DNA from: Berghia stephanieae
Taxonomy: Eukaryota > Mollusca > Gastropoda > Nudibranchia > Aeolidiidae
Assembly (NCBI GenBank): GCA_034508935.3
Contig: CM067444.1
Location: 33,307,663-33,371,662 of the forward strand
Direction of reading: 5' to 3'
Length of the DNA stretch: 64,000 bases
Positions 54,236 through 64,000 of this stretch are shown here, piece after piece. A program made the translations under genes and the position numbers. Under the pieces are notes generated by a model. That model was not told the DNA's origin and ran no database searches. It saw only the letters and a program-made list of their open reading frames with translations. Each line of letters starts with the position of its first letter. Position 1 is the stretch's first letter.

Positions 54236-55024
54236 TCAAACAGTTGTTGATAGTGAAGGGTTGAGACCCCCCCCCCCCCCTCCCACCACCATCATCCCGC
54301 TGTCACCTTAACATTTCATATTTATGTCGCGCCAAAAGTTGTCGGCCGCCCCCACCTCCCATAATTTGTCACTGGTCGTCATCGCCTCTTGTGTGTGCGG
54401 GAAAGGTCGTGCCTTTCATTTCATTATTTGAAAAATAAATGAACAAGAATGGTGTGTTTTTATTAGGTAGGTAGATAATAATAATATTTAGCAGGTTCCA
54501 CACCCAGACACACACGGATTGCCCGGACACGATGATAACGATGCCGACGACAATGGATGACGATGATGATGATGATGATGATTATCGTGTTTCTGTTTAA
54601 AAAATGAAATACTTTAGCAGGTTCCACCCCCACCCTCCACACGGATAGACCGGACCCGAAGATGATGATTGTGGTTTTGCTGGCTGTTACGGCTGTGATG
54701 AGGATGATGATAATGATGATGATGATGATGACGATGGCGCAGATGGTGATTATTTGTTCGGTCGCTCAGTGGTACGGTGTCTCTTGTCACAAAATCAAGC
54801 CTTGTCAATGGCCGGATGAGTGACAGTGATTGTTGAAAATTGTGATCCAGACGTTAAGTCCGTGTGTCAGGCACTTGACTCAGGTGTGAATGTATTCTTA
54901 TCTTATAAGCAATGACGGGTATTGTAAAGAGCTTTAATACAAAAAGACTCCAAACAGCGATCGGTACCTACTGTACGAAATGGATGTATGGTCGATATGG
55001 CGTGCCGGAGGAATAAATTAAATT

Positions 55025-55260
55025 AAATATTGTGAAGTTCATTGAGCATGGTAAATCCTTGGAAATGCGCTTTGAACTAATACACCTGCTAGACAACTCC
55101 GATTCCAATATAAACGACTGATTAATATTCCCATATATAAACTATAGTTAGCTGAAAATCTTTCTTTGTCGGGACTCCAAAAGTATGGAACGAATTAGAC
55201 AAAGAAATCAAAGGGTCTTTTAGGAGCACTGATTGATTTTAGATTGATTATTACATTGAA
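55025..55260 (+). pseudogene. LINE ORF2 C-terminal fragment (CR1/L2-like)
   Basis: Same fragment as 48,405-48,600: TTCATTGAGCATGGTAAATC, AAATGCGCTTTGAACTAATA, TTTGTCGGGACTCCAAAAG, GGAACGAATTAGACAAAGA. It is nested in the H2B insertion. Confidence 0.65.
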
Positions 55261-55364
55261 ATGTGTTGATATTTATTTTATCCATTATTATTAGGGTGGT
55301 GGTGGTGGTGGTGGTGATGATGATGATCCCGCTGATATGATGGTGATGATAAATAAATTAAACA

Positions 55365-55562
55365 TAATTCCCTTTATTCATCCCATAGGGGAGATTCGTC
55401 TTTCGGGTCTATTCTAAGGGAAGACTGGAATAACCCAAGCGATAGCCGCAGTGCAGCGCCGCAAATTTAGTTAGGGCAAGGTGACTTGCTCAAGACCACT
55501 CAGCGGCGGGTGATCGAACTCGGTACCTTTCGGGTGCCTACCAAAGACCGTACCGCTGCCCC
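55365..55562 (-). repeat. CORE-SINE, copy 2 (minus strand)
   Basis: Same element as 28,213-28,420; CORE block on the minus strand is GTGGTCTTGAGCAAGTCACC. Nested in the H2B insertion. Confidence 0.85.

Positions 55563-55564
<2 letters not shown>

Positions 55565-55636
<72 letters not shown>
55565..55636 (+). repeat. GAT microsatellite
   Basis: (GAT)n of about 23 units abutting the tRNA-like end of the CORE-SINE. A GGT/GAT run lies at 55,295-55,328. Confidence 0.95.
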
Positions 55637-56107
55637 GGAACTAACAAAGAATACACAGGCATCTAAAATCGTCTCAAGCTCACAACTCGCCTGATCGTTT
55701 TACGATCGAGTAATCGTTTTACTAACTCGCTCTTCCGGCATTGAGATCGAGCACTGACTCGTGGCTTGGCGCTCGATCGTCGATCGAGTAAAAGCGATCA
55801 AATAACCCAACACTAATCTACATCTACAAGGTGTTGAAACAGGTCCACCCCGACACTGGTATCTCTTCTAAGGCCATGTCAATCATGAACTCTTTTGTGA
55901 ATGACATCTTCGAGCGCATCTCCGCCGAAGCCAGCCGCCTGGCTCACTACAACAAGAGGAGCACCATCACCTCCCGAGAGATCCAGACCGCTGTCCGTCT
56001 CTTGCTCCCCGGTGAACTTGCCAAGCACGCTGTCAGTGAAGGCACCAAGGCTGTCACCAAATACACCACCAGCAAGTAAATTGCTCGATGCCCCTCCCCT
56101 TCACACC

Positions 56108-56123
56108 GGCCCTTTTCAGGGCC
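56108..56123 (+). terminator. Histone 3' stem-loop of H2B
   Basis: GGCCCT-TTTC-AGGGCC, 29 bases after the H2B stop. Same six-pair stem as in H4. Confidence 0.95.
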
Positions 56124-56287
56124 CCACACTTATTCCCGTTTGACTACCCGGTTTTCAACGCATCACCCCCCTGTATTACTTTTTTCATTTCCTACTTTAC
56201 GAAATTCTTTGTGTACAGACTTATGCGTGGCTTCGTTTTAGAATGAATAGGTAGAGACGACGAGTTAGTTTTCGTGTCACGTTACAG

Positions 56288-56480
56288 CAAGCTTTTATAT
56301 AGCGCAATACCCGCTAAGCGTGCTCAAAGCGCTTTACAAGGGATCCCAAGGCAATAGCAATGCATGAAAAGTATGGCGAGACATGCTGTAACACCCTTGA
56401 CTCTTTGATCTTTGACTGCAACGGCATCCCTTCACTAACATTGTGCAATTCGAATGTGAAGGCTCTGGTCACAAAATCAA
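56288..56480 (-). repeat. SINE 3' part, family A-like (minus strand)
   Basis: Inverted tail CTTTTATATAGCGCAATACC and CGTGCTCAAAGCGCTTTACA, as at 18,870-18,925, with a decayed body. From 56,480 to 57,280 no gene is recognised. Confidence 0.65.
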
Positions 56481-57281
56481 TGTGGTTTCCACGTCCATTT
56501 TATTTTCATTATCAGTGTATATTATCATCAGAAAAATATTTCTAAAGATGTTAATACATTTTTTTTCAAAAGTCTATAGTTTCGGGTAAATTCGCCGCAC
56601 ATCACTATCATCACAATCATACAATAATTATTCCAAAGACGATTTTTTTGTGTGTAATAGAAGCTGTGCGTTAGCACTGAAATCTAAGTTAAAGAAAAGT
56701 AAATAATAAATATGTTAAGTGGGTATAAAAACCAGAAACCAGTCGTCTCGGGTATGGATGGGCAGCAGGCTATTATGATTATGATCTTGTGACCGGCATT
56801 GTAATGTGCCCCCGCGAAGGCCCTATACATACATCATCGCACTCGATACAAGTGCCGATAAATATGTGTTAAATGGAAATGGAAATTGTTCCTTATATTG
56901 CCTTGTAGCGAGAAAAACTAAGTACAACATCTCGCGGCGAAGTTACCCGACAACAGTGGCAGTTTTAAAAGGACTCTTGTGAATAAAATACAACATAGCC
57001 CTACGTAAACACTTCATGAAAATATAATTAAATTGACCAGGTAAACTTATTGTCAGTGGTTGTGTTGCCCAATTGGCAAATTAGCCTCTCACGGCAGACC
57101 AGGAGTGAAAAAACGGCGAAATCACCCGATTTTACCCTACTGCTCAGATTAAAGTATTTGTTCCGTAAATCAAAATATCCATTCAGTACAGAATTGCTTC
57201 AAAACACGTGTCATATTGAAGAAAGATAAGATTGTGATGCGTTTGTAATCAGTCGGTAGTCAACCGGGAAATTGTGAGGGT

Positions 57282-57297
57282 GGCCCTGAAAAGGGCC
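57282..57297 (-). terminator. Histone 3' stem-loop of H4
   Basis: Minus strand GGCCCT-TTTC-AGGGCC, 40 bases after the H4 stop. Confidence 0.95.
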
Positions 57298-57336
57298 GTT
57301 TGGGTGGATGGGGTGCAGGGCTAGATGAGGAGAGAT

Positions 57337-58469
<1,133 letters not shown>

Positions 58470-58975
58470 TGGTGATGAAGGTGGTTATGCTTTTAAAAGG
58501 AAAACTTTTGATTAATTTGTTAGTAACCTATTCCCTTGCTCCCTTAGGAGTCCAAGGGTGGCCACCCACTTTCCCGCTCTCTAGCCGAGCGTCATTCGCT
58601 GCTTCAACTACTGTGCACGTGGTCTTTCCCTATGCAGCATTGGTTATTTTATTATTCTATGAATATAGTTAATTTTTCGATAAGGTTAGAATCGTGGGGG
58701 GGGGGGGGGGGGGCAGTTGTGACTGTGGGTGTACAAGGTGTACGTTTTAATATTATAAATATTGTAAATATTCTTCTTTCCGAGTCGGCCCCGACTGATC
58801 TCATCTGCATACATGTTGTCCACTGCAGTCTAGACGCCGCAGCGCAATTGTTTCAGCCGCGCTTCAGGCGGGTTGGGCGGGACTAGACCCCTCCGGCATG
58901 CTGCGCGGCACACACATTGCCCGCGCCGTCTCTGCCGTGGGCCGTTGCGCCGAGTTCGCCGGGGCCGCATCGGAA
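58470..58975 (-). repeat. L1/Tx1-like LINE 5'-end sequence, second copy
   Basis: Matches 34,130-34,578 over about 500 bases, ending in the same GC-rich start (minus strand CCGATGCGGCCCCGGCGAAC). It has an extra G-run at 58,696-58,713. An A-run follows at 58,976-58,993 on the plus strand. It points toward the H4 gene. Confidence 0.75.
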
Positions 58976-58993
58976 AAAAAAAAAAAAAAAAAA

Positions 58994-59960
58994 GGGGGAT
59001 TATATCTTACTAAACACTTGTGTCACGTCCTTTCCTTGGAGGTTTGTTATTGTTATTTTGTTGAGTTTAGTATAAGTAGGGAATTTTTAGGTGGGGGGGG
59101 GGGGGGGGTGTTGTTTTGTATGTTAGTATTAGTATCATTAATTATTAGATGGTTTTATCTGCCACATGATCTTTTAGAGCCGAAATAGGGTCTGTGTTCT
59201 CTACTCTAGCTATATTTTTGCAATCAGATAAATAAAAATACAAAAAGGGTGGTACTCTGCATTTTTCCTTGGCGAGATCTTCTGTCGTTTATGTTGGTAT
59301 TCTTTTCCGTCTCCGTTTGTATCGGGTGATGGGAAGGGGGCTGTCTGTATTATCTATCTAGATGTGGGGTAGGATTGGATGTACTGTGTGGGGGAGGGGG
59401 GGGGGGATGGGGTAGAAACAAAGGAAAAGGTTAGAATTAGTTATATACAGAATGGTTCTGATTATATTATTCCGGAGGCCGAAGAGTTAGGAGAAGGATG
59501 ATCGATTCATCGGGTTGTGTATCATTATCAATGCTGAGAGAGAAAGGGGGGGGGGGGGGTAAGAATAGACATGGACGCACCTCGTTGTTTGTAACTAGGT
59601 TGTTTGGCAGTGAAGTTGGTGAAAAAGTTATGGCTATATCAGTGTGGTAGAGGGGGCGAAAGGGGAAGTTAATATAGAAAAGGATAATACTACAGCAAAA
59701 GTAAGGGAAGGAGGAATAACTAAATACTAGGGGAAGGAATATATAATAGTAAGTGATCAGTCAGGTAAATGATCGATAATAGAGGTGTAAATAATATATG
59801 TATAAATAAAGTTTGTAAAGCTAGCTAGGGGGGGGGGGGGGGGCGGAGGGGAGGGGTAGGGTCAGGTTGTGGGTGTGGTGCAGAGAGTTGAAATGTCTCG
59901 GTGGAAGGTCATCTATCTGAATTGTGCTATTAGGTCGGTATATTTGTTCCATCTTGTTTC
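58994..59960. other. G-run-rich sequence without a gene
   Basis: Contains repeated G-runs of 10-18 (near 59,092, 59,396, 59,548, 59,828). The part next to 59,960 is probably the 3' UTR of the minus-strand LINE. Confidence 0.55.
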
Positions 59961-59967
59961 TCTCTCT

Positions 59968-61400
59968 TTATCGTTTGTATTTCTTTTGTATTATGTTAAG
60001 AAATATTAATGACATGTCGGTATTAGTGGTGTTTTGTCTGTGTACTTGACCCATCCATGCAGTCCAAATCGCTTGTCTTGCTGCTGCTAGGATGTGTATG
60101 TTTATTTCATGTGTTGCATTGTCAGTTTTGGGGATGATATTATGTCTAAATGCTATTTCTGTATGTATGGGTTGTCGTATTGTTTTTTGTATTGTGTTTA
60201 TTGTGGCTCTAATCAGTGTTTTTGTTTTAATGCAGTTTGTGAAAATGTGTACATTTTGTGTTGGACAAAGCGCTCGGCATAAGGCGCATCTGGGCGTGTT
60301 GTTTGTTGGTAAGGCGTTGAACATCAGTCTGTATGTTATATGCTTACTGTATCTAGAAGTATCATGTTTATGTAAGTTTTCTGAGGCCACTCTCATGTTA
60401 TCTAATGTTAGTCCTGATGCGTGCATTAGGTCTTGTTCTCTGCGTTTGTTTGGTGTGTTTATTGTTCTGTATATCTGTTTACTGTCTAATTGTTTATTTA
60501 TTGTGTCTGGGTATTTGTTTACTAGTCCTACGCATTCTTTGTAAAAAGGAGGGAGTGTCTTACCTCCGAAATGGGGGAGTGTGTGGTCGATCTTTTTAAA
60601 TTGTGTTAGTCGTGTCCCTAAGTAGTATGACCCGAATTTATTTCCTGTCGATTCTTGTATTATTTTGTCTATATATCTGATCCTAGTTGTGTCTAAGGTT
60701 CTTTTAATACATTTTAGTCCTGTGCCGCCTGATTCTGTGGGAAGTGTGAGTATTTCGTGTGGAATGGGTTTTGCGTCTTGTAGTATAAATGTGTCTATGC
60801 GTCTTTCTAATTTCTTTATTGTGGTGAACGGAGGTTTGAAGATTTTGATGTAGTATAAGATTTTTGGAATAATGTAGGTGTTCACTATCCTGGTTCTATC
60901 GAATATATTGGCTTTGATGTATGTGTATGAATGTAGTTTCTTGTCTATATTGTGTACAATTCCACTCCAGATGTGTTTCGGTGTGTGTGTCTTTGACAGT
61001 ACGTTATTCCGAGGATTTTAATTTGGTTAACCCATTGCATGTCGGGTATCTGGGCTTTTTCGGTTTCTAAGGGTTCGGGACCGAGATTCATGATTTTGGT
61101 CTTTTTAATATTTAGTTTGGCACCACTAGCGAGGCCGAAATTTTTGAAAGTTTCTAAAATTTTGTGTATGCTAGGTATATCACTCGGAATTAGGGTTGCA
61201 TCATCGGCATACGCGATGAGTTTTTTGTTGGCTTTTCCGGGAATTCTGGTGCCTTTAATTTTCGGGTTTCTCCTAATTTTTTCCAAAACGGTTTCGAGAC
61301 ATAAGATGTATAGTTGGGCCGAGAGAGGGCAACCCTGTCGTACTGACCGACCGATTTTGAAGGGATCAGATACTTTTTGATTGACTATTACACAGCTGGA
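59968..61400 (-). pseudogene. LINE ORF2 3' half (L1/Tx1-like), cut by the assembly gap
   Basis: From 61,400: the block before and around KKLIAYADDATLIPSDIPSI (61,160-61,250), nearly identical to 29,600-29,820, then NLGPEPLETEKAQIPDMQ, and a 305-residue C-terminal frame (59,968-60,885) with IPKILYYIKIFKPPFTTIKK, TESGGTGLKCIKRTLDTTRI and a Cys/His segment CALCRALCPTQNVHIFTNC, as in L1-type C-termini. A frame change lies near 60,930. The 5' half is hidden in the N gap. This copy shows the C-terminus that the 29-33 kb copy has lost. Confidence 0.87.
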
Positions 61401-61500
61401 NNNNNNNNNNNNNNNNNNNNNNNNNNNNNNNNNNNNNNNNNNNNNNNNNNNNNNNNNNNNNNNNNNNNNNNNNNNNNNNNNNNNNNNNNNNNNNNNNNNN
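61401..61500. other. Assembly gap (100 N)
   Basis: One hundred unknown bases, the standard placeholder for a gap of unknown size. The LINE to its left and the transposon ends to its right should not be assumed adjacent. Confidence 0.99.
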
Positions 61501-61548
61501 AGAACCAGTTACTAAGTTGCTATGCGTCATGACGTCACGACTGTTGAA
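61501..61548 (-). repeat. ISL2EU-like terminal repeat facing the gap
   Basis: Minus strand ATAGGGTTCAACAGTCGTGA, CGTCATGACGCATAGCAAC, TTAGTAACTGG. It aligns with the ends of the element at 24,645-29,033, so another element starts here and runs left into the gap. Confidence 0.6.
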
Positions 61549-61697
61549 CCCTATTACAATGACATTTCCACACTGGAGTCTGTATCTCTGTGTTGTGGCT
61601 TGTTGTTTGATTGAATTGTGTGATTTTGTGAGCTTTGTTCACTCGCGAAAACCATCGAGCGCTATAATGAATAGTGTTTACATGAGTGCTGTCCTCG

Positions 61698-61885
61698 GAA
61701 TACGCTTCAACAGTCGCAACGTCACATGGTAACTTAGTAACTGGCTTTAAACTATCGGAACAATGGCGGACGGCCTTAGGAAATATTTCTCCGACGAGCA
61801 TAAAGGCGTAACCAGAGGGAAAAAAACACATTATAAATCTGATCATGTTTTGACTTTAACACATTCTGATCACAAGACATATGAA
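61698..61885 (+). mobile_element. ISL2EU-like element end with SWIM-type exon (truncated)
   Basis: Starts ATACGCTTCAACAGTCGCAA, then CAACTTAGTAACTGGCTTTA (compare CGGCTGGCTCTAAACA of the other copy), followed by the exon at 61,763. Similarity fades after about 61,885, where a T-run and G-run begin. It is inverted relative to 61,501-61,548 with 149 bases between. Confidence 0.65.
61763..61885 (+). pseudogene. SWIM-type protein first exon, second copy (partial)
   Basis: Reads MADGLRKYFSDEHKGVTRGK, then KTHYKSDHVLTLTHSDH, aligned with the exon at 28,774-28,956 (KYFSNEHKSVSRG; VLTFTYSDG). The GKVQASMKNK part is lost into a T-run/G-run. It is 62 bases downstream of the terminal repeat, the same spacing as in the first element. 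Confidence 0.68.
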
Positions 61886-62990
61886 AAGTTTTTGGGTTTT
61901 TTTTTTTTTTTTTTTTTTGGGGGGGGGGGGGTTGCCCGAGTTGAGTGATTAGTTATCACTGAAATATCACAATCAGAAATAGAAGAAATGAAAATGACGT
62001 CACTCAGCTCTTTTCTAAAATTGTCTTTTTTTTTTTTTTTGCCAGTCATTTTTATGAGTAACACGCACTAAATTCTATCAATCAGAAAATAAACGTTAAA
62101 GATTACACAGAGTTAGTGTGTTGGTCCGTTATATCCGGCTGGTGGATGTTTTAAGCTTTTTGGCTTAACGCACAGCATCAATACACTTTAAAGCTACACA
62201 TAGATTTGTTTTAGTTTGATTTTGTTTTGGTGGTAGTGGTGGTAGAAAAGGGGGAGGAACAACAACAAACAACTGGAGCAACACCAATATCAACAGGATG
62301 AAGAAAAAGAAGAAGAGAATGATGAGTATGAAGAGAAATAGGATGAGAAGCTGAAGGGAGGGGGAGGGGAGGAGAGGGGAGGGAAGGAGGGAGAGAGAAT
62401 GAAAGTGTAAGTGTCAAAATAGTACCCGTATAAAGATAAGTAAATTTTGAACTCATTAAGAAAAGGTCAAAGTTAGCAAGCAGTGGCGGCTATAAATAGG
62501 AGGTGGTGAAGTTTTAGCCCTTCTGTGTACCTTCTATGCGTGTCACGTTGATACGAGGTGACGAAGAAATAAATGTAAGTTTTTGTTTATGTTCTAAATT
62601 TGGTAACACAAAATACAATCCAATATCCATGAAAACAAGCATTAATATATTCAAAATAATACTAAGATGTTAGAAGCTGTAAATGGTAAACAGTAATAAA
62701 CAAAAATCTGGTTTTTAAGTAATGTATTTATGGGGGTTTTTGTTTGTTTTTGTTTTGTTTGTTGTTGGCTGAAGAAGGGTTTTGAGCTGGAAATGTTCCG
62801 TGTTTGGTATTTTGTTCTTTTTTTTTTGAAGCTATTATATTCATTTCTGTTTATTTATATATTCGTATCGTATCGTATAGAACCGTATCCTATTGTATGG
62901 TATCATTTAAGAGCTAATTGGCTTTTTAAAAAATATTTCAATGCTCTTTGTAACTTTATACATTTAAAACATTTTTTTCAAGAATATAAA
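61886..62990. other. Stretch without a recognised gene
   Basis: T-run and G-run at 61,899-61,932, a T-run at 62,025-62,040, purine-rich sequence at 62,240-62,400. Frames here are shadows of low-complexity sequence. Confidence 0.6.
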
Positions 62991-62994
62991 ACAA

Positions 62995-63285
62995 ACATTC
63001 ATCGTGGTGTGACATCGCTTTTTGGATCGGAAGGTCATGAGTTCGAGCCTCGCTCGGCGCATAGATGCCTCTTTGGAAAAGGCTTTTTACTCATATTCTC
63101 TCGTGTAAAATAAGTACCTGGCCGTTAACAGCGCTGTCTCTGTCCGAAAAAAAAAATGTAATATCGCCTGAGAGGCGTCATGTACCGTTCTACATGTTAA
63201 GTGGTGCTGTTGGCCAGGGACCCATTGTAATGCGCTTTGAGCACGTTTAGAGGATATTGCTCTATATAAAAGCTCAATTGCTTTT
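62995..63285 (+). repeat. tRNA-derived SINE, family A copy
   Basis: Head CATCGTGGTGTGACATCGC with B-box GAGTTCGAGCCTCGCTCGG, body CTCGTGTAAAATAAGTACC, TGTAATATCGCCTGAGAGG, tail TGCGCTTTGAGCACG and CTATATAAAAGCTCAATT. The best-preserved B-box of the family in this window. From 63,290 to 64,000 no gene is recognised. Confidence 0.88.
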
Positions 63286-64000
63286 TGACAATTTTTGGTG
63301 AAAAATCGATTTTAAAATAAGTTTTTCCCATGATGGAAAAAAAGTATAGACATTTAAAATCGTCCTAAAATATTTATTTTGAAATGTACTGTTTGGGAAT
63401 GTAGTTTTTGATGTTACGAATTGCGTCATTATCTTCAGGATGTTTGTTTTTACAATGTTCCTTTTCCATGATATATGCGCGTGCTGTCTTAACATGTTAG
63501 CTTTTTACAAAGAGCATGTAGGGCAAATCATTTACATATGTTTGTCTTCTATAGATTTCGTTGCTTTACTTCTTTACTGGCTTACTTTGACATCTTGAAT
63601 TTTTAATTTAACTCTCTCCTTACCAACCATAGGAAAATCGTCACATTCCTAACGATGCAACCGACAATTTTCTCATTCAGATTGCTCTTGTACATCACAC
63701 AATGTAAAGAAATGCTTTGATTACAGCTATAAATACTAGACACTCTGTTGTAGACATAATTTTGCTGAACAACAATCGATATAGAACGCACTTGTTACTT
63801 TTTTGTTTTAGTAAGAAAAGTCTATTTTTGTGTCGGGTGGGTGTGAATTTTCGGGGGAAATACTAAAAATAGCTAGTAAGGAGAGAGTTAAATCACTCAA
63901 CCGTAGAGATTTTGGCTACTTTTCAAAACTGGAAAAAATGTATTAAACATGACCATGTACATAGATAGTTTTATTCCTCTATCATTAACATGTAAAAACT

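Larger units (their letters stand above)
53696..55815. mobile_element. hAT-like element inside H2B
   Basis: 2,120 bases with short inverted ends TAGTGCTGGGT / ACCCAACACTA and subterminal GATCGAG / CGATCGAGT repeats on both sides. TAG-G-TGGG starts are typical of hAT elements. No transposase is seen. The interior holds CA, ATG and GAT microsatellites, a CR1-like fragment (55,025-55,260) and a CORE-SINE (55,365-55,562), so it is old in content or captured these later. Unlike its neighbour it has no 8-base target duplication: the flanks are GTTACAGC and ATCTACAT, which simply continue the H2B codons. Confidence 0.82.
53585..56079 (+). pseudogene. Histone H2B, split by a 2.1 kb insertion
   Basis: Codons 1-37 lie at 53,585-53,695 (MPPKGGVSAKGAKKAGKAKA and VRTGDKKRKRRRKESYS). 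Codons 38-124 lie at 55,816-56,079 ([80 protein letters not shown] and the end TTSK). The two parts join in frame to give a normal 124-residue H2B with the alpha-1 start SYSIYIYKV. The insertion has no GT-AG ends, so splicing would not simply remove it. A second transposon sits in the 5' leader. The 3' stem-loop at 56,108-56,123 is intact. It probably cannot make H2B; the intact flanks suggest recent damage. Confidence 0.95.

Overview
This is a transposon-rich window of animal nuclear DNA, probably from a marine invertebrate. The H2A and H2B proteins read like lophotrochozoan (mollusc or annelid) replication-dependent histones. The repeats (CORE-SINEs, tRNA-derived SINEs, LINE tails ending in AAGCGCCGTAAAACCC) fit a mollusc-like genome, but I cannot name the species. 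There are no bacterial operons, rRNA genes, CRISPR arrays or convincing functional tRNA genes. Almost every host-like gene or element has been interrupted by another element.

Layout. 1-4,500: broken LINE pieces, a SINE and a 22-base relic of a histone H4 start. 4,561-8,448: a 3.9 kb non-autonomous DNA transposon with a 17-bp terminal inverted repeat and TTAA target duplications. 8,520-13,430: LINE pieces. 13,430-15,530: a DIRS-like retroelement fossil. 19,525-24,506 (minus): a four-exon gene of the tyrosine-recombinase-like type, now a pseudogene. 24,645-29,033: an ISL2EU-like DNA transposon with a THAP/DDE transposase at its left end and the first exon of a SWIM-type protein pointing inward from its right end. 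29,350-41,540: a pile of L1/Tx1-like LINEs, nearly all on the minus strand, with two dated nested insertions. 41,700-51,430: LINE tails, a 190-bp hairpin inside a TA tract, tandem repeats and microsatellites.

52,225-57,648 is a histone cluster. H2A (minus) and H2B (plus) are divergent, and H4 (minus) follows; each of the three has the histone 3' stem-loop. H2A and H4 are intact. H2B carries two independent transposon insertions: a 661-bp hAT element with a perfect 8-bp target duplication between its TATA box and its ATG, and a 2,120-bp hAT-like element inside the coding sequence that leaves the H2B halves joining exactly with no target duplication.

57,650-64,000: LINE 5'-end sequence upstream of H4, a LINE ORF2 3' half cut by a 100-N assembly gap, ends of two further ISL2EU-like elements with a second SWIM exon, and a SINE.

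In sum, the working genes I can support are H2A and H4. Everything else is mobile DNA or relics. The most interesting points are the doubly hit H2B gene, the two-gene ISL2EU element and its relatives, and the spliced recombinase-like gene beside it.
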